This document shows, piece after piece, positions 34,085-44,261 of a DNA stretch of 64,000 nt (position 1 is its first letter; each line of letters opens with the position of its first letter). The DNA is from Methylobacterium sp. UNC378MF. GTDB taxonomy: Bacteria; Pseudomonadota; Alphaproteobacteria; Rhizobiales; Beijerinckiaceae. Below the pieces are notes generated by a model that made no database searches, was not told the origin of the DNA, and was given only the letters and a program-made list of their open reading frames with translations. The position numbers were made by a program, and so were the translations under genes. The stretch covers positions 1 to 64,000 of the forward strand of contig NZ_FMWU01000029.1 of NCBI RefSeq assembly GCF_900103195.1, read 5' to 3'.

Positions 34085-36205
34085 ATGATCGCCGTCGATG
34101 ACGGGGTGCCGGCGCCCCTCGGCGCCCATTTCGACGGGCGCGGCGTCAACTTCGCGCTGTTCTCCGAACACGCCACCGCGGTCGACATCTGCCTGTTCGA
34201 GCCCGGGGAGCGGCACGAGACCCGCACGGTCCGGCTGCCCTGCCGGACCGACGACGTCTGGCACGGCTACCTGCGCGGGGTGCTGCCGGGCCAGCTCTAC
34301 GGCTACCGGGTGCACGGTCCCTGGGATCCGGCCTCCGGCCACCGGTTCAACGCCTCGAAGCTCGTCCTCGACCCCTACGCGCGGGAGATCCGCGGCCGGA
34401 TCCGCTGGCACGACGCGCTCTACAGCCATCGCCGCGGCGGACGCGAGGACCGGATCGACCGGCGCGACAGCGCGGTCTACATGCCGAGATGCGTCGTCAC
34501 GGCCCCGGAGGTGCCCGACCTCGCCCTCAATCCGGTGCGCCGGCCGCTCGCCGAGACGGTGGTGTACGAGGCGCACGTCAAGGCGCTGACCCGCACCCAT
34601 CCCGATATCCCCGAGGCGGAGCGCGGCACCTACGCGGCACTCGCCCACCCGGCGATCATCGCGCATCTCGTCAAGCTCGGCGTCACCGCCCTGGAATTGC
34701 TGCCGATCCAGGCCTTCGCGGATGACCGTTTCCTGGTCGAGAAGGGCCTCGTCAATTTCTGGGGGTATCAACCCCTCGGCTACTTCGCCCCGGAGCCGCG
34801 CTATCTCGGGGAGGGCGGCCTTGGCGGCCTGAAGGCGGCGATCCGGGAGCTGAATGCCGCCGGGATCGAGACCTGGATGGACGTGGTCTACAACCACACC
34901 GCCGAGGGCGACCATACCGGCCCGACCCTGTCGTTCCGCGGCATCGACAACGCCAGCTACTACAAGCTCGATTCGGCCGATGCGCGCCGCAACCTCGACT
35001 GCACCGGCTGCGGCAACACCTTCGACGCGAGCCACCCGCGGGTGATGCAACTCGTGCTCGATTCCCTCCGCCACTGGGTCACCGCCTACGGCATCGCGGG
35101 CTTCCGCTTCGACCTCGCCTCGAGCCTCGGGCGCGCGCCGCTCGCCTTCACCCCCCAGGCGGCCTTCTTCCAGGCCGTGGCGCAGGACCCGGTTCTGGCC
35201 CGGGTCAAGATGGTGGCCGAGCCCTGGGACATCGGGGAGGGCGGCTACCAGCTCGGCGGCTACCCGCGCGGATGGAGCGAGTGGAACGACAAGTTCCGCG
35301 ATGCCGCGCGGGGCTTCTGGAAGGGCGATTCCGCCACGCTCGCCAAGGTCACGCAGGGGCTGACCGGCTCGCGCGAGGTCTTCGCCCCGTCCCGGCGCTC
35401 GCCGCTCGCCAGCGTCAACTTCATCGCCAGCCACGACGGCTACACGCTCGCCGACACGGTGTCGTACGAGCACAAGCACAACGAGGCCAACGGCGAGGAC
35501 AACCGCGACGGCCACAACCACAACGTAAGCCGCAATTACGGCGTCGAGGGCGACACCGACGATTCCGCCATCCTCGCCCTGCGCGCCCGCCAGAAGCGCA
35601 ACATGCTGGCGACCGTGATGCTGGCCCAGGGCGTCCCGATGCTGCTCATGGGCGACGAGCGCTCCCGCAGCCAGGGCGGCAACAACAACGCCTACGCCCA
35701 GGACAACCCGACGAGCTGGATGGACTGGAGCGTCGATCCGGACCCCGCCCTCACGGAGTTCGTCGCCAACCTGCTGGCCCTGCGCCGGACCCAGCCGGCC
35801 CTGCGGCGGCGGCGCTTCTTCACCGGCGCGCTGATCGATCCCGACGAGCCCCTGCGCGACGTGCACTGGCTCTCCCCCGAGGGCATCGAGATGGAGGTCC
35901 GCCACTGGTCCGACGACGGACTTCAGGTGTTCGGCATGCAGATCGGCAACGACGGCGATCCGGGCGACCGGCTCCTGATGCTGTTCAATGCCGGGGCGGA
36001 GGCCGTCCCGTTCCGCCTTGCCCCGGTGGTCGGCGGCCCGTGGAGACCGGTCTTCGACACCGGCGAGCCGGCCGGCGCCCGCGCGCCCGACGCGCCGGCC
36101 GTCGCGGCCGGCGGGACCGTGCCGCTGCCGGGGCGCACGGTCCTGGTGCTCACCGCGCCGGGGACGGTGACCGGAAACCGGGGCGGCGGGATGCCGGGGG
36201 AATAG
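34085..36205 (+). CDS. glgX: Glycogen debranching enzyme (isoamylase family)
   Basis: 706 residues, GH13_11. An N-terminal CBM48-like domain (PLGAHFDGRGVNFALFSEHA) precedes the TIM barrel. Catalytic motifs: VVYNHTAEGD, GFRFDLASSLGR (nucleophile Asp), VAEPWDIGEGGYQLGGYP (acid Glu), FIASHDGYTLAD (third Asp). GNNNAYAQDN is typical of GlgX/TreX. It hydrolyses alpha-1,6 branches; beside otsA it may supply glucose units or limit glycogen while trehalose is made. A terminator-like hairpin overlaps its stop. Confidence 0.93.
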   Translation: MIAVDDGVPAPLGAHFDGRGVNFALFSEHATAVDICLFEPGERHETRTVRLPCRTDDVWHGYLRGVLPGQLYGYRVHGPWDPASGHRFNASKLVLDPYAREIRGRIRWHDALYSHRRGGREDRIDRRDSAVYMPRCVVTAPEVPDLALNPVRRPLAETVVYEAHVKALTRTHPDIPEAERGTYAALAHPAIIAHLVKLGVTALELLPIQAFADDRFLVEKGLVNFWGYQPLGYFAPEPRYLGEGGLGGLKAAIRELNAAGIETWMDVVYNHTAEGDHTGPTLSFRGIDNASYYKLDSADARRNLDCTGCGNTFDASHPRVMQLVLDSLRHWVTAYGIAGFRFDLASSLGRAPLAFTPQAAFFQAVAQDPVLARVKMVAEPWDIGEGGYQLGGYPRGWSEWNDKFRDAARGFWKGDSATLAKVTQGLTGSREVFAPSRRSPLASVNFIASHDGYTLADTVSYEHKHNEANGEDNRDGHNHNVSRNYGVEGDTDDSAILALRARQKRNMLATVMLAQGVPMLLMGDERSRSQGGNNNAYAQDNPTSWMDWSVDPDPALTEFVANLLALRRTQPALRRRRFFTGALIDPDEPLRDVHWLSPEGIEMEVRHWSDDGLQVFGMQIGNDGDPGDRLLMLFNAGAEAVPFRLAPVVGGPWRPVFDTGEPAGARAPDAPAVAAGGTVPLPGRTVLVLTAPGTVTGNRGGGMPGE

Positions 36206-36219
36206 GGGGCGACGCCCCC
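36205..36219. terminator. Hairpin between convergent glgX and prs
   Basis: GGGGGCG and CGCCCCC face each other around one base (effective 5-bp stem). It sits immediately after the glgX stop and 10 bp before the prs stop, so it may serve both strands. Confidence 0.5.
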
Positions 36220-36228
36220 GACGGCCCG

Positions 36229-37173
<945 letters not shown>

Positions 37174-37351
37174 GGGCGGCCGCTCACTCGCGGCCGGACC
37201 TTCCGCCGCTCTTGTCTAGACCGGTCTCCCGAGGGGCCGGAACGATCCGATGACGGGCGAGGCTCTTAGCAGCGGGCAGGAAGTGTCACAATGCCTTCAC
37301 GGCCGTCCCGCAAGCGCCGCGGATCGGCGCCGTGCATGCGGAGGGCGGTGC

Positions 37352-37588
37352 TCAGGGAGCCGGCGGCTCCAGCAGCCGGTGCAGATGCACCACGAAGTAG
37401 CGCGTCTGCGCGCTGTCGACGGTGGCCTGGGCCTTGGCCCGCCACGCGGCCTGGGCCGAGGCGTAATCCGGGAAGATGCCGACGATGTCGAGATTCTTGA
37501 TATCCCGGAACCGGACCCCGTCGAGGTCCTGCAGTTCGCCGCCGAAGACCAGATGCAGCTTCTGGTCGCTGTCGATTTCCGTCGTCAT
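37352..37588 (-). CDS. DUF4170 family protein
   Basis: 78 residues from ATG 37588, with GGGAGGA upstream; the frame is open to 37651. KLHLVFGGELQDLDGVRFRD, DIVGIFPDYASAQAAWRAKA and the closing FVVHLHRLLEP are the family signature. These small alphaproteobacterial proteins are cytoplasmic with unknown function. It lies downstream of a 178-bp gap behind prs. Confidence 0.8.
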   Translation of the reverse strand: MTTEIDSDQKLHLVFGGELQDLDGVRFRDIKNLDIVGIFPDYASAQAAWRAKAQATVDSAQTRYFVVHLHRLLEPPAP

Positions 37589-37756
37589 GGCCGGTCCTCC
37601 CGTTCCAGAGCGGCGCTCGCAAATGGCGGGCCTGCGGTCAAGCCTGAACATCCGCAGCCGAGCCCTGAGCCCGCCGCAGGTCTGCGCGATGGCGGGTTCC
37701 GGCCGCGGCGCCGCGGCGGATGCGCAACCCCCGATGCGTCATGCTACGAGCGGCCC

Positions 37757-38161
37757 ATGACACGCCGATTGCTCGCACTGCTCGTCCCCGTCGCGCTGGC
37801 CGTCAGCCTCAGCGCGGTGCAGGTCCTGGCGCAGCAGGCGCCCCGCGCGCCGGGCCGGTCCGGATCCGACAGGAACGCCCCCGACCGGCGGGGCGGCCCG
37901 CCGGTGATCGGCTGCCCGTCGCTCGCCAATTACCGGATGCTGATGCGCGACGGCGCTGCGGCTGCCGCGGCGCATCTGGCCGATCCGAAGGCGGACCATC
38001 TCGGCTGCGCGGCGCTGGCGCGCGCGGAACTCACCGGCATCGTCGACAAGGTGACGCTGGGCGGCCAGAGCTACGATTGTGCCGCCGTGCGCGGCACCAC
38101 GGCCTGCCACTGGATCGAGCCCGGGACGATCTCCGAGAGCCCCGCGCGGGCCAAGCGCTGA
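37757..38161 (+). CDS. Secreted hypothetical protein with two Cys pairs
   Basis: 134 residues. The signal peptide (MTRRLLALLVPVALAVSLSA, cleavage after VLA) is followed by a Pro/Arg-rich linker, then IGCPSLANYRMLMRDGAAAA, DHLGCAALA, YDCAAVRGTTACHWIEPG. Four cysteines could make two disulfides in the periplasm. No known domain. The start at ATG 37757 fits the signal peptide; the open frame upstream does not. Confidence 0.65.
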   Translation: MTRRLLALLVPVALAVSLSAVQVLAQQAPRAPGRSGSDRNAPDRRGGPPVIGCPSLANYRMLMRDGAAAAAAHLADPKADHLGCAALARAELTGIVDKVTLGGQSYDCAAVRGTTACHWIEPGTISESPARAKR

Positions 38162-38207
38162 CGGACAGGCCCGCGACGCGCCCCTTCGCTCGTGCCTTGG
38201 CCCGACG

Positions 38208-38456
38208 TCAGCGCAGGTGGCCGCTGGCGCGCAGGTCCCGCTCGACGGCCTCGTGGACGGCCTGAAGCGGATTGTCGTTGATGGCGGCGGGCGGATGCAG
38301 CGGCGCCATCGCGGCGGGCCGCGTGTCGAAGCCTGGCAGGATCGCGGATTGCGGCTCCGGGCGGCGCGCCGGCATGCGGGCCGGCACGCGCGCCGCCAGG
38401 GTCCGCAACGCCTCGCGGGCGCCGGGCGGGAGGAACGTGACCAGTCTGTCCAGCAT
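38208..38456 (-). CDS. Hypothetical protein
   Basis: 82 residues from ATG 38456 (GAGG upstream), open to 38636 in the same frame. MLDRLVTFLPPGAREALRTL and a Pro/Arg-rich middle, ending NPLQAVHEAVERDLRASGHL. There is no signal peptide. The composition is not strongly different from background, so it may not be expressed. Confidence 0.4.
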   Translation of the reverse strand: MLDRLVTFLPPGAREALRTLAARVPARMPARRPEPQSAILPGFDTRPAAMAPLHPPAAINDNPLQAVHEAVERDLRASGHLR

Positions 38457-38665
38457 GGCCGGCCTCAGCGCGGACGGCCGGCCGAGGCCGGCGGGGACGG
38501 GACGGTGGCGGCGGAACGGTTCTTCACGGGGCACCAGCGCGGGATCGATCGCGGAAAACGAACCGGCACCCCCACGGTTCCGATAAGTGAGTATTGCGAA
38601 CTTTATCGCGCCTGTCGCCCGGATATCGGCGAACACTGATTTATCGGTTGAGAAAATCGGAAGAC

Positions 38666-38758
38666 TGGCGGAAGCGGATGGGAATCGAACCCACCGTACG
38701 CTGTTGGCGTACCACTGGTTTTGAAGACCAGGAGGGCCACCAGACCCCGTTCGCCTCC
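38666..38758 (-). tRNA. selC: Selenocysteine tRNA (anticodon TCA)
   Basis: About 93 nt including an encoded CCA (38666-38668). The 8-nt acceptor arms are GGAGGCGA (38751-38758) and CCGCTTCC (38670-38677), as expected for tRNA-Sec with one weak pair. The anticodon stem-loop is CTGGTCTTCAAAACCAG with TCA; a long extra arm (GTACGC / GCGTAC) and the T-loop GGTTCGATTCC follow. It reads UGA as selenocysteine, so the organism probably has a selenoprotein such as formate dehydrogenase. No selA/B is in the window. Confidence 0.92.
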
Positions 38759-38873
38759 ATGGCCGGGGTTACGAGCGGCCACCGGACGGGTCAAGGTCGA
38801 CGGCGTCCGCCGGCGGCCGCGGCGGCATGCCAGCGCGCAAAGGTCGCGGGCCGGAGCGGACGGGGGCGGCGCG

Positions 38874-39935
38874 TCAGGGCCCCCGCTCCTCCGGAGCCAG
38901 GGTCAGGCCGACCGCAATCCCGGTGCGCGCCGCGGTGAGCGCCGCCTCGATGCAGGCCATCACGCGCACGGCCTCCAGCGCCCCGGTCTGGTCGACCGGA
39001 GCCCGGGCGAGCGCCTCGGCAATCGCGCGGTAGAACCCGCGCTGGTCCCCGGCCAGCGCCGGCGCGCGCGCCACCCGCCCGGTCGCGTCGTGGATCTCCG
39101 GCCCGTCCGGATCCTCGCCCCAGCCGGCGGCGCCAGGCTTCAGGCCGGCCAGCAATTGCTGCTCCTGGATGTCGGAACGGTGCTTCACCAGGCTGCCGGC
39201 CTCGCCGTGCACCAGGAAGCGGGGCGATCCGCCGGCGACCAGCATGCTGGCATGGAGCACAACGCGCAGGCCCGGATAGTCCAGCACCGCGTGGGCCCAA
39301 TCGTCGGCCTGCGCGCCGGGGCGGAGCCGCGCGAGATGCGCGCTCACCCGCTCGGGCAGACCGAAGAGCTGGAGCGCCTGGTCCACGAGATGCGGACCGA
39401 GATCGTACCAGATCCCGCTGCCGGGGCCCGGCCCCTCCCGCCACCGGTCGCGGACCTCCGGACGGAACCGGTCGAAGTGGGATTCGAAGTGCCGGACCCG
39501 GCCGACGCGGCCCTCCGTGATCGCCTGACGGATGGTGAGATAGTCGCTGTCCCAGCGCCGATTGTGGAAGACGCGCAGCAGCCGGCCTCCGCGCCGCGCC
39601 GCATCGGCCAGACTGCGCGCCTCGGCAAGGTCCAGGGTGAAGGGCTTGTCGACCACGACATGCTTCCCCGCCGCCAGGGCGGCCTGCGCCAGGGGCGCGT
39701 GGGTGTCGTTCGGGGTGGCGATCACGACGAGGTCGACGGCCTCCGACGTCGCCACCGCGACCGGATCGGCGACCACCGCCACGTCGGGCAGGTCGGCCAG
39801 GACCCGGGCGGGCGCGCCCGAGCCCACCAGCCGGAGGTCGAGGTCTGCCACCGAGCCGATGAGGGGGGCATGGAAGGTCCGGCCGGAATAGCCGTAGCCG
39901 ATCAGGCCGACCCGGATCCGTCGATCTGCACGCAT
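38874..39935 (-). CDS. Gfo/Idh/MocA family oxidoreductase
   Basis: 353 residues from ATG 39935 behind GGGAGGCG. The NAD(P)-binding motif RVGLIGYGYSGRTFHAPLI is followed by VVIATPNDTHAPLAQAALAA, then GKHVVVDKPFTLDLAEA (catalytic EKP-type Lys; here DKP). The C-terminal substrate domain has NRRWDSDYLTIRQAI and GIWYDLGPHLVDQALQLFG. YgjR/YdgJ-like; it probably oxidises or reduces a sugar or polyol. Substrate unknown. Confidence 0.88.
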   Translation of the reverse strand: MRADRRIRVGLIGYGYSGRTFHAPLIGSVADLDLRLVGSGAPARVLADLPDVAVVADPVAVATSEAVDLVVIATPNDTHAPLAQAALAAGKHVVVDKPFTLDLAEARSLADAARRGGRLLRVFHNRRWDSDYLTIRQAITEGRVGRVRHFESHFDRFRPEVRDRWREGPGPGSGIWYDLGPHLVDQALQLFGLPERVSAHLARLRPGAQADDWAHAVLDYPGLRVVLHASMLVAGGSPRFLVHGEAGSLVKHRSDIQEQQLLAGLKPGAAGWGEDPDGPEIHDATGRVARAPALAGDQRGFYRAIAEALARAPVDQTGALEAVRVMACIEAALTAARTGIAVGLTLAPEERGP

Positions 39936-40223
39936 CGCCGCGCCTCCCGGCTTTCCCGGGCGAGGCCGAGACCCGCCGCCACGCAGGCCCCGGGATCCCG
40001 GCGCCGCCGGCCTCACCGCGCCATCCTACACCCCGCAGGCTGCCCGTGGCTGGACCGCCCGCGCGGATCTCCCCCGGAGGGCGTGGGCCGCGCTCCGGGG
40101 CCCGGATTCGCGGTCCGGACGCTGTTCGAGGCCGCCGCCTGCGGCGGATCGCGCCGCCGAACCGCCGCCTCGACGCCCGGATTCGTATTAATTCCGCCAC
40201 ACTGTTGTGGCCCTGCACCAGTC

Positions 40224-42704
40224 ATGCCGTTCCTGAGACGCTCACGGACAGAGGAAGGCTCCACGCCGGCGCCCGAGAGGGCAGGCGACGGGGCTGGCCG
40301 AGACCTTGGCCGAGACCTTGGCCAAGACCTGGCCCAAGCCGCTGGCCAAGATGCTGGCCCGCCGGCCGCGGACCAGCAGGGTTCGGGCATGCCCGCGGGT
40401 TCGGACGCATCCCCGCCGTCCGGCACGCCCCTGGCGGAATCCCTGCGGCCGGGCCCGCGCGGCCCGGGCTGGATCGGCGCGGCCATGGTGGTCACCGCCC
40501 TGGTCTCGGCGCTGGCGACCTTCCTGATCCTGGCCGGGGTGATCCGGGTGACGCCGACGCCGGCCTACGGCGTGACGCTGCTCGCCATCAACGCCGCCCT
40601 GGTGCTCGGGCTGGCCGTCATCATCGCCTGGGAGGCGCGGGTCTTCCTGCACGCCCGCAAGGCCAACGCCGCGGTCGCACGCCTGCACACCCGCATCGTC
40701 GGCCTGTTCAGCTTGATCGCGATCCTGCCGACGATCCTGCTCGCCGTGGTGGCGTCCGTGACGATCGACCGGGGCCTGTCGCTCGGCTTCACCGACCGGG
40801 TCCGCGACGTGGTGCTGAAATCCGTGGAGGTGGCCGACGCCTACCAGGAGAACCAGTGCCAGAGCCTCGCCCGCGAGATCCGCATCCTCGCCGACGACCT
40901 CACCCGGGCCCGGCCGAATTTCGACGTGAACCGGGACTGGTTCCAGACCTTCCTGACGACCCGGGCGACCAATCTCGGCCTGCCGGTGGCGCAGATCATG
41001 CGCGGCCCCACCGAGGTGGTGGCCCGGGCCAAGATCGACGTCCTGAAGACGAACCGCCTGCCCTCGGCGGCGGCCTTCGAGGACGCGGCCAATTCCGCCG
41101 ACCCGATCTGTCTCCTGCCGACCGAGGGCCGCGTCTTCGCCGCGCTGCTGCGCATGCCGGCCTACGACGACGCCGTGCTGATGGTGCAGCGGGAGGTCAG
41201 CCAGCTCGCCATCGAGTTCCCGGGCGTGTCCCGGGCGGCGGCGGCCGAGTACCTCACCTACGATTCGCTGCGGCGCTCGATCCAGATCACCTTCGCGTCG
41301 GTGTTCCTGCTGATCGCGCTGATCGCGCTGCTCTCGGCCGTGTGGTTCGGGATGAACTTCGCCAACCGGTTCGTGGCGCCGATCCGCCGGCTGATCAACG
41401 CCGCCGATCAGGTGGCGTCGGGCAATTTCTACGCCCAGGTGCCGACCAAGAAGACCAGCGGCGACCTCGCCCATCTCGGCGAGAGCTTCAACAAGATGAC
41501 CCAGGAGCTGCGTCGCCAGCATGCCGGCCTGATCGCCGCGAGCGACCTGATCGACACCCGCCGCCGGTTCACGGAAGCCGTGCTCTCGGGGGTCTCGCCC
41601 GGGGTGATCGGCCTCGACGCGGCGGGCTTCGTCACCATCGCCAACCCGGCCGCGGAACGCATGCTCGACCTGGAGAGCGACGCCCTGGTCGGCCAGTCCC
41701 TCGCCCAGGCGGTGCCGGAACTCGCGCCCGTGCTGGCCGAGAGCGAGGCGCGCCCGCGCAGCCTGCAGCAGCAGCAGATCCAGCTCACCCGGTCGCGCGG
41801 CGAGCGGACCATCACGGTGCGGGTCACGAGCGAGCAGGCGCAGGGCGCGTCCCGCGGCTCGGTGGTGACGCTCGACGACATCACCGACCTCGTCCAGGCG
41901 CAGCGCAGCTCCGCCTGGGGCGACGTGGCGCGCCGCATCGCCCACGAGATCAAGAACCCGCTGACGCCGATCCAGCTCTCGGCCGAGCGGATCCGGCGCA
42001 AGTACGGGAAGGTCATCACCACCGACAAGGAGGTGTTCGACCAGTGCACCGCCACGATCGTGCGTCAGGTGGACGAGATCAAGCGCATGGTCGACGAGTT
42101 CTCGGCCTTCGCGCGGATGCCCAAGCCCGCCATCGCACCGAACGACCTCACCGAGATCGCCAAGCAGAACCTGTTCATGATGCGCGTGGCGCACCCGGAC
42201 ATCGACTTCGCGTTCTCGGCCCAGGGCGGAGCCGGCAATGCGGAAAAGATCGTGGCGGCCTTCGACATCCGGCTGCTCAGCCAGGTGATCACCAACATCC
42301 TCAAGAACGCCGTCGAGGCCGTGGCCGAGGTGCCCGAGGCCGAACTCGGCAAGGGCAAGATCGCCTTGAGCCTCGCCGTCGAGGACGGGTTCGCGGTGAT
42401 CGCCGTCACCGACAACGGCAAGGGATTCCCCGCCGAGGGGCGCCAGCGCCTGCTCGAGCCCTACATGACCACCCGCGAGGGTGGGACCGGGTTGGGGCTT
42501 GCCATCGTCAGCAAGGTGCTGGAGGAGCACGGCGGCGGGATCGAGCTGAACGACAATCCCGCCGGCCGCGGCGGCCAGGTGCGGATGCGGGTCCCGCGGG
42601 AGCACGGGCCCGAGCCGGCGGCGGCCCCTGAGACAAGTCCCGTCACGACAGAGGAGAAGGGCGCCGCGCCGACGGCCCCCCGGATCGCGGAGATGCACGC
42701 ATGA
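40224..42704 (+). CDS. ntrY: Nitrogen regulation sensor histidine kinase NtrY
   Basis: 826 residues from ATG 40224. A polar N-terminus of about 80 residues carries a 12-bp tandem repeat (RDLGRDLGQDLA). Four TM helices and a periplasmic loop follow, then HAMP (NRFVAPIRRLINAADQVASG), PAS (LSGVSPGVIGLDAAGFVTIA), HisKA with GDVARRIAHEIKNPLTPIQ (phosphoacceptor His), and HATPase (NILKNAVEAVAEV, VTDNGKGFP, TTREGGTGLGLAIV). It phosphorylates NtrX in response to nitrogen or redox state. ATGA overlap with ntrX. Confidence 0.95.
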   Translation: MPFLRRSRTEEGSTPAPERAGDGAGRDLGRDLGQDLAQAAGQDAGPPAADQQGSGMPAGSDASPPSGTPLAESLRPGPRGPGWIGAAMVVTALVSALATFLILAGVIRVTPTPAYGVTLLAINAALVLGLAVIIAWEARVFLHARKANAAVARLHTRIVGLFSLIAILPTILLAVVASVTIDRGLSLGFTDRVRDVVLKSVEVADAYQENQCQSLAREIRILADDLTRARPNFDVNRDWFQTFLTTRATNLGLPVAQIMRGPTEVVARAKIDVLKTNRLPSAAAFEDAANSADPICLLPTEGRVFAALLRMPAYDDAVLMVQREVSQLAIEFPGVSRAAAAEYLTYDSLRRSIQITFASVFLLIALIALLSAVWFGMNFANRFVAPIRRLINAADQVASGNFYAQVPTKKTSGDLAHLGESFNKMTQELRRQHAGLIAASDLIDTRRRFTEAVLSGVSPGVIGLDAAGFVTIANPAAERMLDLESDALVGQSLAQAVPELAPVLAESEARPRSLQQQQIQLTRSRGERTITVRVTSEQAQGASRGSVVTLDDITDLVQAQRSSAWGDVARRIAHEIKNPLTPIQLSAERIRRKYGKVITTDKEVFDQCTATIVRQVDEIKRMVDEFSAFARMPKPAIAPNDLTEIAKQNLFMMRVAHPDIDFAFSAQGGAGNAEKIVAAFDIRLLSQVITNILKNAVEAVAEVPEAELGKGKIALSLAVEDGFAVIAVTDNGKGFPAEGRQRLLEPYMTTREGGTGLGLAIVSKVLEEHGGGIELNDNPAGRGGQVRMRVPREHGPEPAAAPETSPVTTEEKGAAPTAPRIAEMHA

Positions 42705-44065
42705 GCGCCGATATCCTGATCGTCGACGACGAGGCCGACATCCGCGACCTCGTCGCCGGGATCCTGGACGACGAGGGCCACCGCTGCCGCACGGCCGGCG
42801 GCTCGGACGAGGCGCTCGCCGCCATCGAGGCGCGCCGGCCGCACCTCGTCTTCCTCGACATCTGGCTGCAGGGCTCCCGGCTCGACGGCCTGCAGGTGCT
42901 CGACCTGATCAAGGCGGCGAACCCGGACCTGCCGGTGGTGATGATCTCGGGCCACGGCAACATCGAGACCGCGGTCTCGGCCATCAAGGCGGGCGCCTAC
43001 GACTTCATCGAGAAGCCGTTCAAGGCCGACCGGCTGATCCTGGTGGCCGAGCGGGCGCTGGAGGCCTCCCGGCTCCGGCGCGAGGTCCGCGACCTGACGG
43101 CGCGCTCCGGCGCCACCAACCGGATCGTCGGCGGCTCCCTGGCGATCAACCAGCTGCGCCAGACCCTCGACCGGGTGGCGCCGACCAACGCCCGGGTGAT
43201 GATCACCGGGGCGCTGGGCTCCGGCAAGGAGCTCGCGGCGCGCAGCCTGCACAAGGCCTCGGCCCGCTCGAACGGCCCGTTCGTGCTGCTCAACGCGGCC
43301 GCGATCCTGCCCGAGACCATGGAGGCGGAGCTGTTCGGCGTCGAGGGCGAGACCGGCCGGCGGGTCGGCGCCCTGGAGGAGGCCCATGGCGGCACCCTCT
43401 ACCTCGACGAGGTCGCCGACATGCCGCGCGAGACCCAGAACCGGATCCTGCGCGTCCTCGTCGACCAGAATTTTCAACGGGTCGGCGGCACCACCCGGGT
43501 GCATGTCGACGTGCGCATCATCTCGTCCTCATCCCGGGACCTCCAGGAGGAGATCGCCGCCGGCCGCTTCCGCGAGGACCTGTTCCACCGCCTGTCGGTG
43601 GTGCCGATCCGGGTGCCGGCCCTGTCGGAGCGCCGCGAGGACGTGCCCGAGCTGATCCAGTTCTTCATGGACAACATCTCGTCCCAGACCGGCCTGCCCA
43701 AGCGCCGGATCGCCGAGGACGCGATGGCGGTGCTGCAGTCGCACAACTGGCCGGGGAACGTCCGCCAGCTCAAGAACAACGTCGAGCGGCTGATGATCCT
43801 GACCCAGGCCGACCCGGAGCAGGAGGTCACCTCGGAGATGCTGCCCTCCGAGATCGGCGCCCTGGTGCCGACGACGCCGGGCGGCGCGGGCGGCGAGAAG
43901 CTGATGAGCCTCGCGCTCCGGGAGGCCCGCGAGATCTTCGAGCGCGAGTACCTCGTGGCGCAGATCGCGCGGTTCTCGGGCAACATCTCGCGCACCGCCG
44001 AGTTCATCGGCATGGAGCGCTCGGCCCTGCACCGCAAGTTGAAGTCCCTCGGCATCGGCCCCTGA
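42701..44065 (+). CDS. ntrX: Response regulator NtrX (AAA+ type, no GAFTGA loop)
   Basis: 454 residues. Receiver: ILIVDDEADIRDLV, phospho-Asp in FLDIWLQGS, EKPFKADRL. AAA+: TGALGSGKELAARSLH as Walker A, GGTLYLDEVADMP as Walker B, and LQSHNWPGNVRQLKN. HTH of Fis type: GNISRTAEFIGMERSALHRKL. The stretch ELFGVEGETGRRVGALEEAH lacks the GAFTGA loop that touches sigma-54, a known feature of alphaproteobacterial NtrX, so it probably acts with other sigma factors. Cotranscribed with ntrY. Confidence 0.95.
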   Translation: MSADILIVDDEADIRDLVAGILDDEGHRCRTAGGSDEALAAIEARRPHLVFLDIWLQGSRLDGLQVLDLIKAANPDLPVVMISGHGNIETAVSAIKAGAYDFIEKPFKADRLILVAERALEASRLRREVRDLTARSGATNRIVGGSLAINQLRQTLDRVAPTNARVMITGALGSGKELAARSLHKASARSNGPFVLLNAAAILPETMEAELFGVEGETGRRVGALEEAHGGTLYLDEVADMPRETQNRILRVLVDQNFQRVGGTTRVHVDVRIISSSSRDLQEEIAAGRFREDLFHRLSVVPIRVPALSERREDVPELIQFFMDNISSQTGLPKRRIAEDAMAVLQSHNWPGNVRQLKNNVERLMILTQADPEQEVTSEMLPSEIGALVPTTPGGAGGEKLMSLALREAREIFEREYLVAQIARFSGNISRTAEFIGMERSALHRKLKSLGIGP

Positions 44066-44098
44066 GGCCGCGGCGCCGGGGGGCGCGTTGAGGGCGGG

Positions 44099-44119
44099 GC
44101 CGATCCGTCACGGATCGGC
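44099..44119 (+). terminator. Hairpin after ntrX
   Basis: GCCGATCCG-TCA-CGGATCGGC is a perfect 9-bp stem, 33 bp after the ntrX stop. No T-run follows, so its terminator role is plausible but not certain. Confidence 0.5.
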
Positions 44120-44182
44120 TGGAACGGGGGTTGCTTGCGCCCACGCTTTCACGTCGTCATGGTGTTTGTATACACGGCTCTG

Positions 44183-44209
44183 GACCGGATGATCGGACGA
44201 TCCGGTCCG
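44183..44209. promoter_or_regulatory. Inverted repeat in the hfq leader
   Basis: GGACCGGAT (44183-44191) and ATCCGGTCC (44201-44209) form a perfect 9-bp inverted repeat with a 9-nt loop, 52 bp upstream of hfq. It may be an operator or an RNA hairpin used in autoregulation. Confidence 0.45.
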
Positions 44210-44261
44210 CGGCATACCCATCCCGGGCCGAGCGAGCCGGGACAACAAGAAGGCTAAGAAG

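Noticed and set aside
40242..42698. Antisense open frame of 818 codons opposite ntrY
   Set aside because: ntrY has complete kinase motifs; the antisense product has none.
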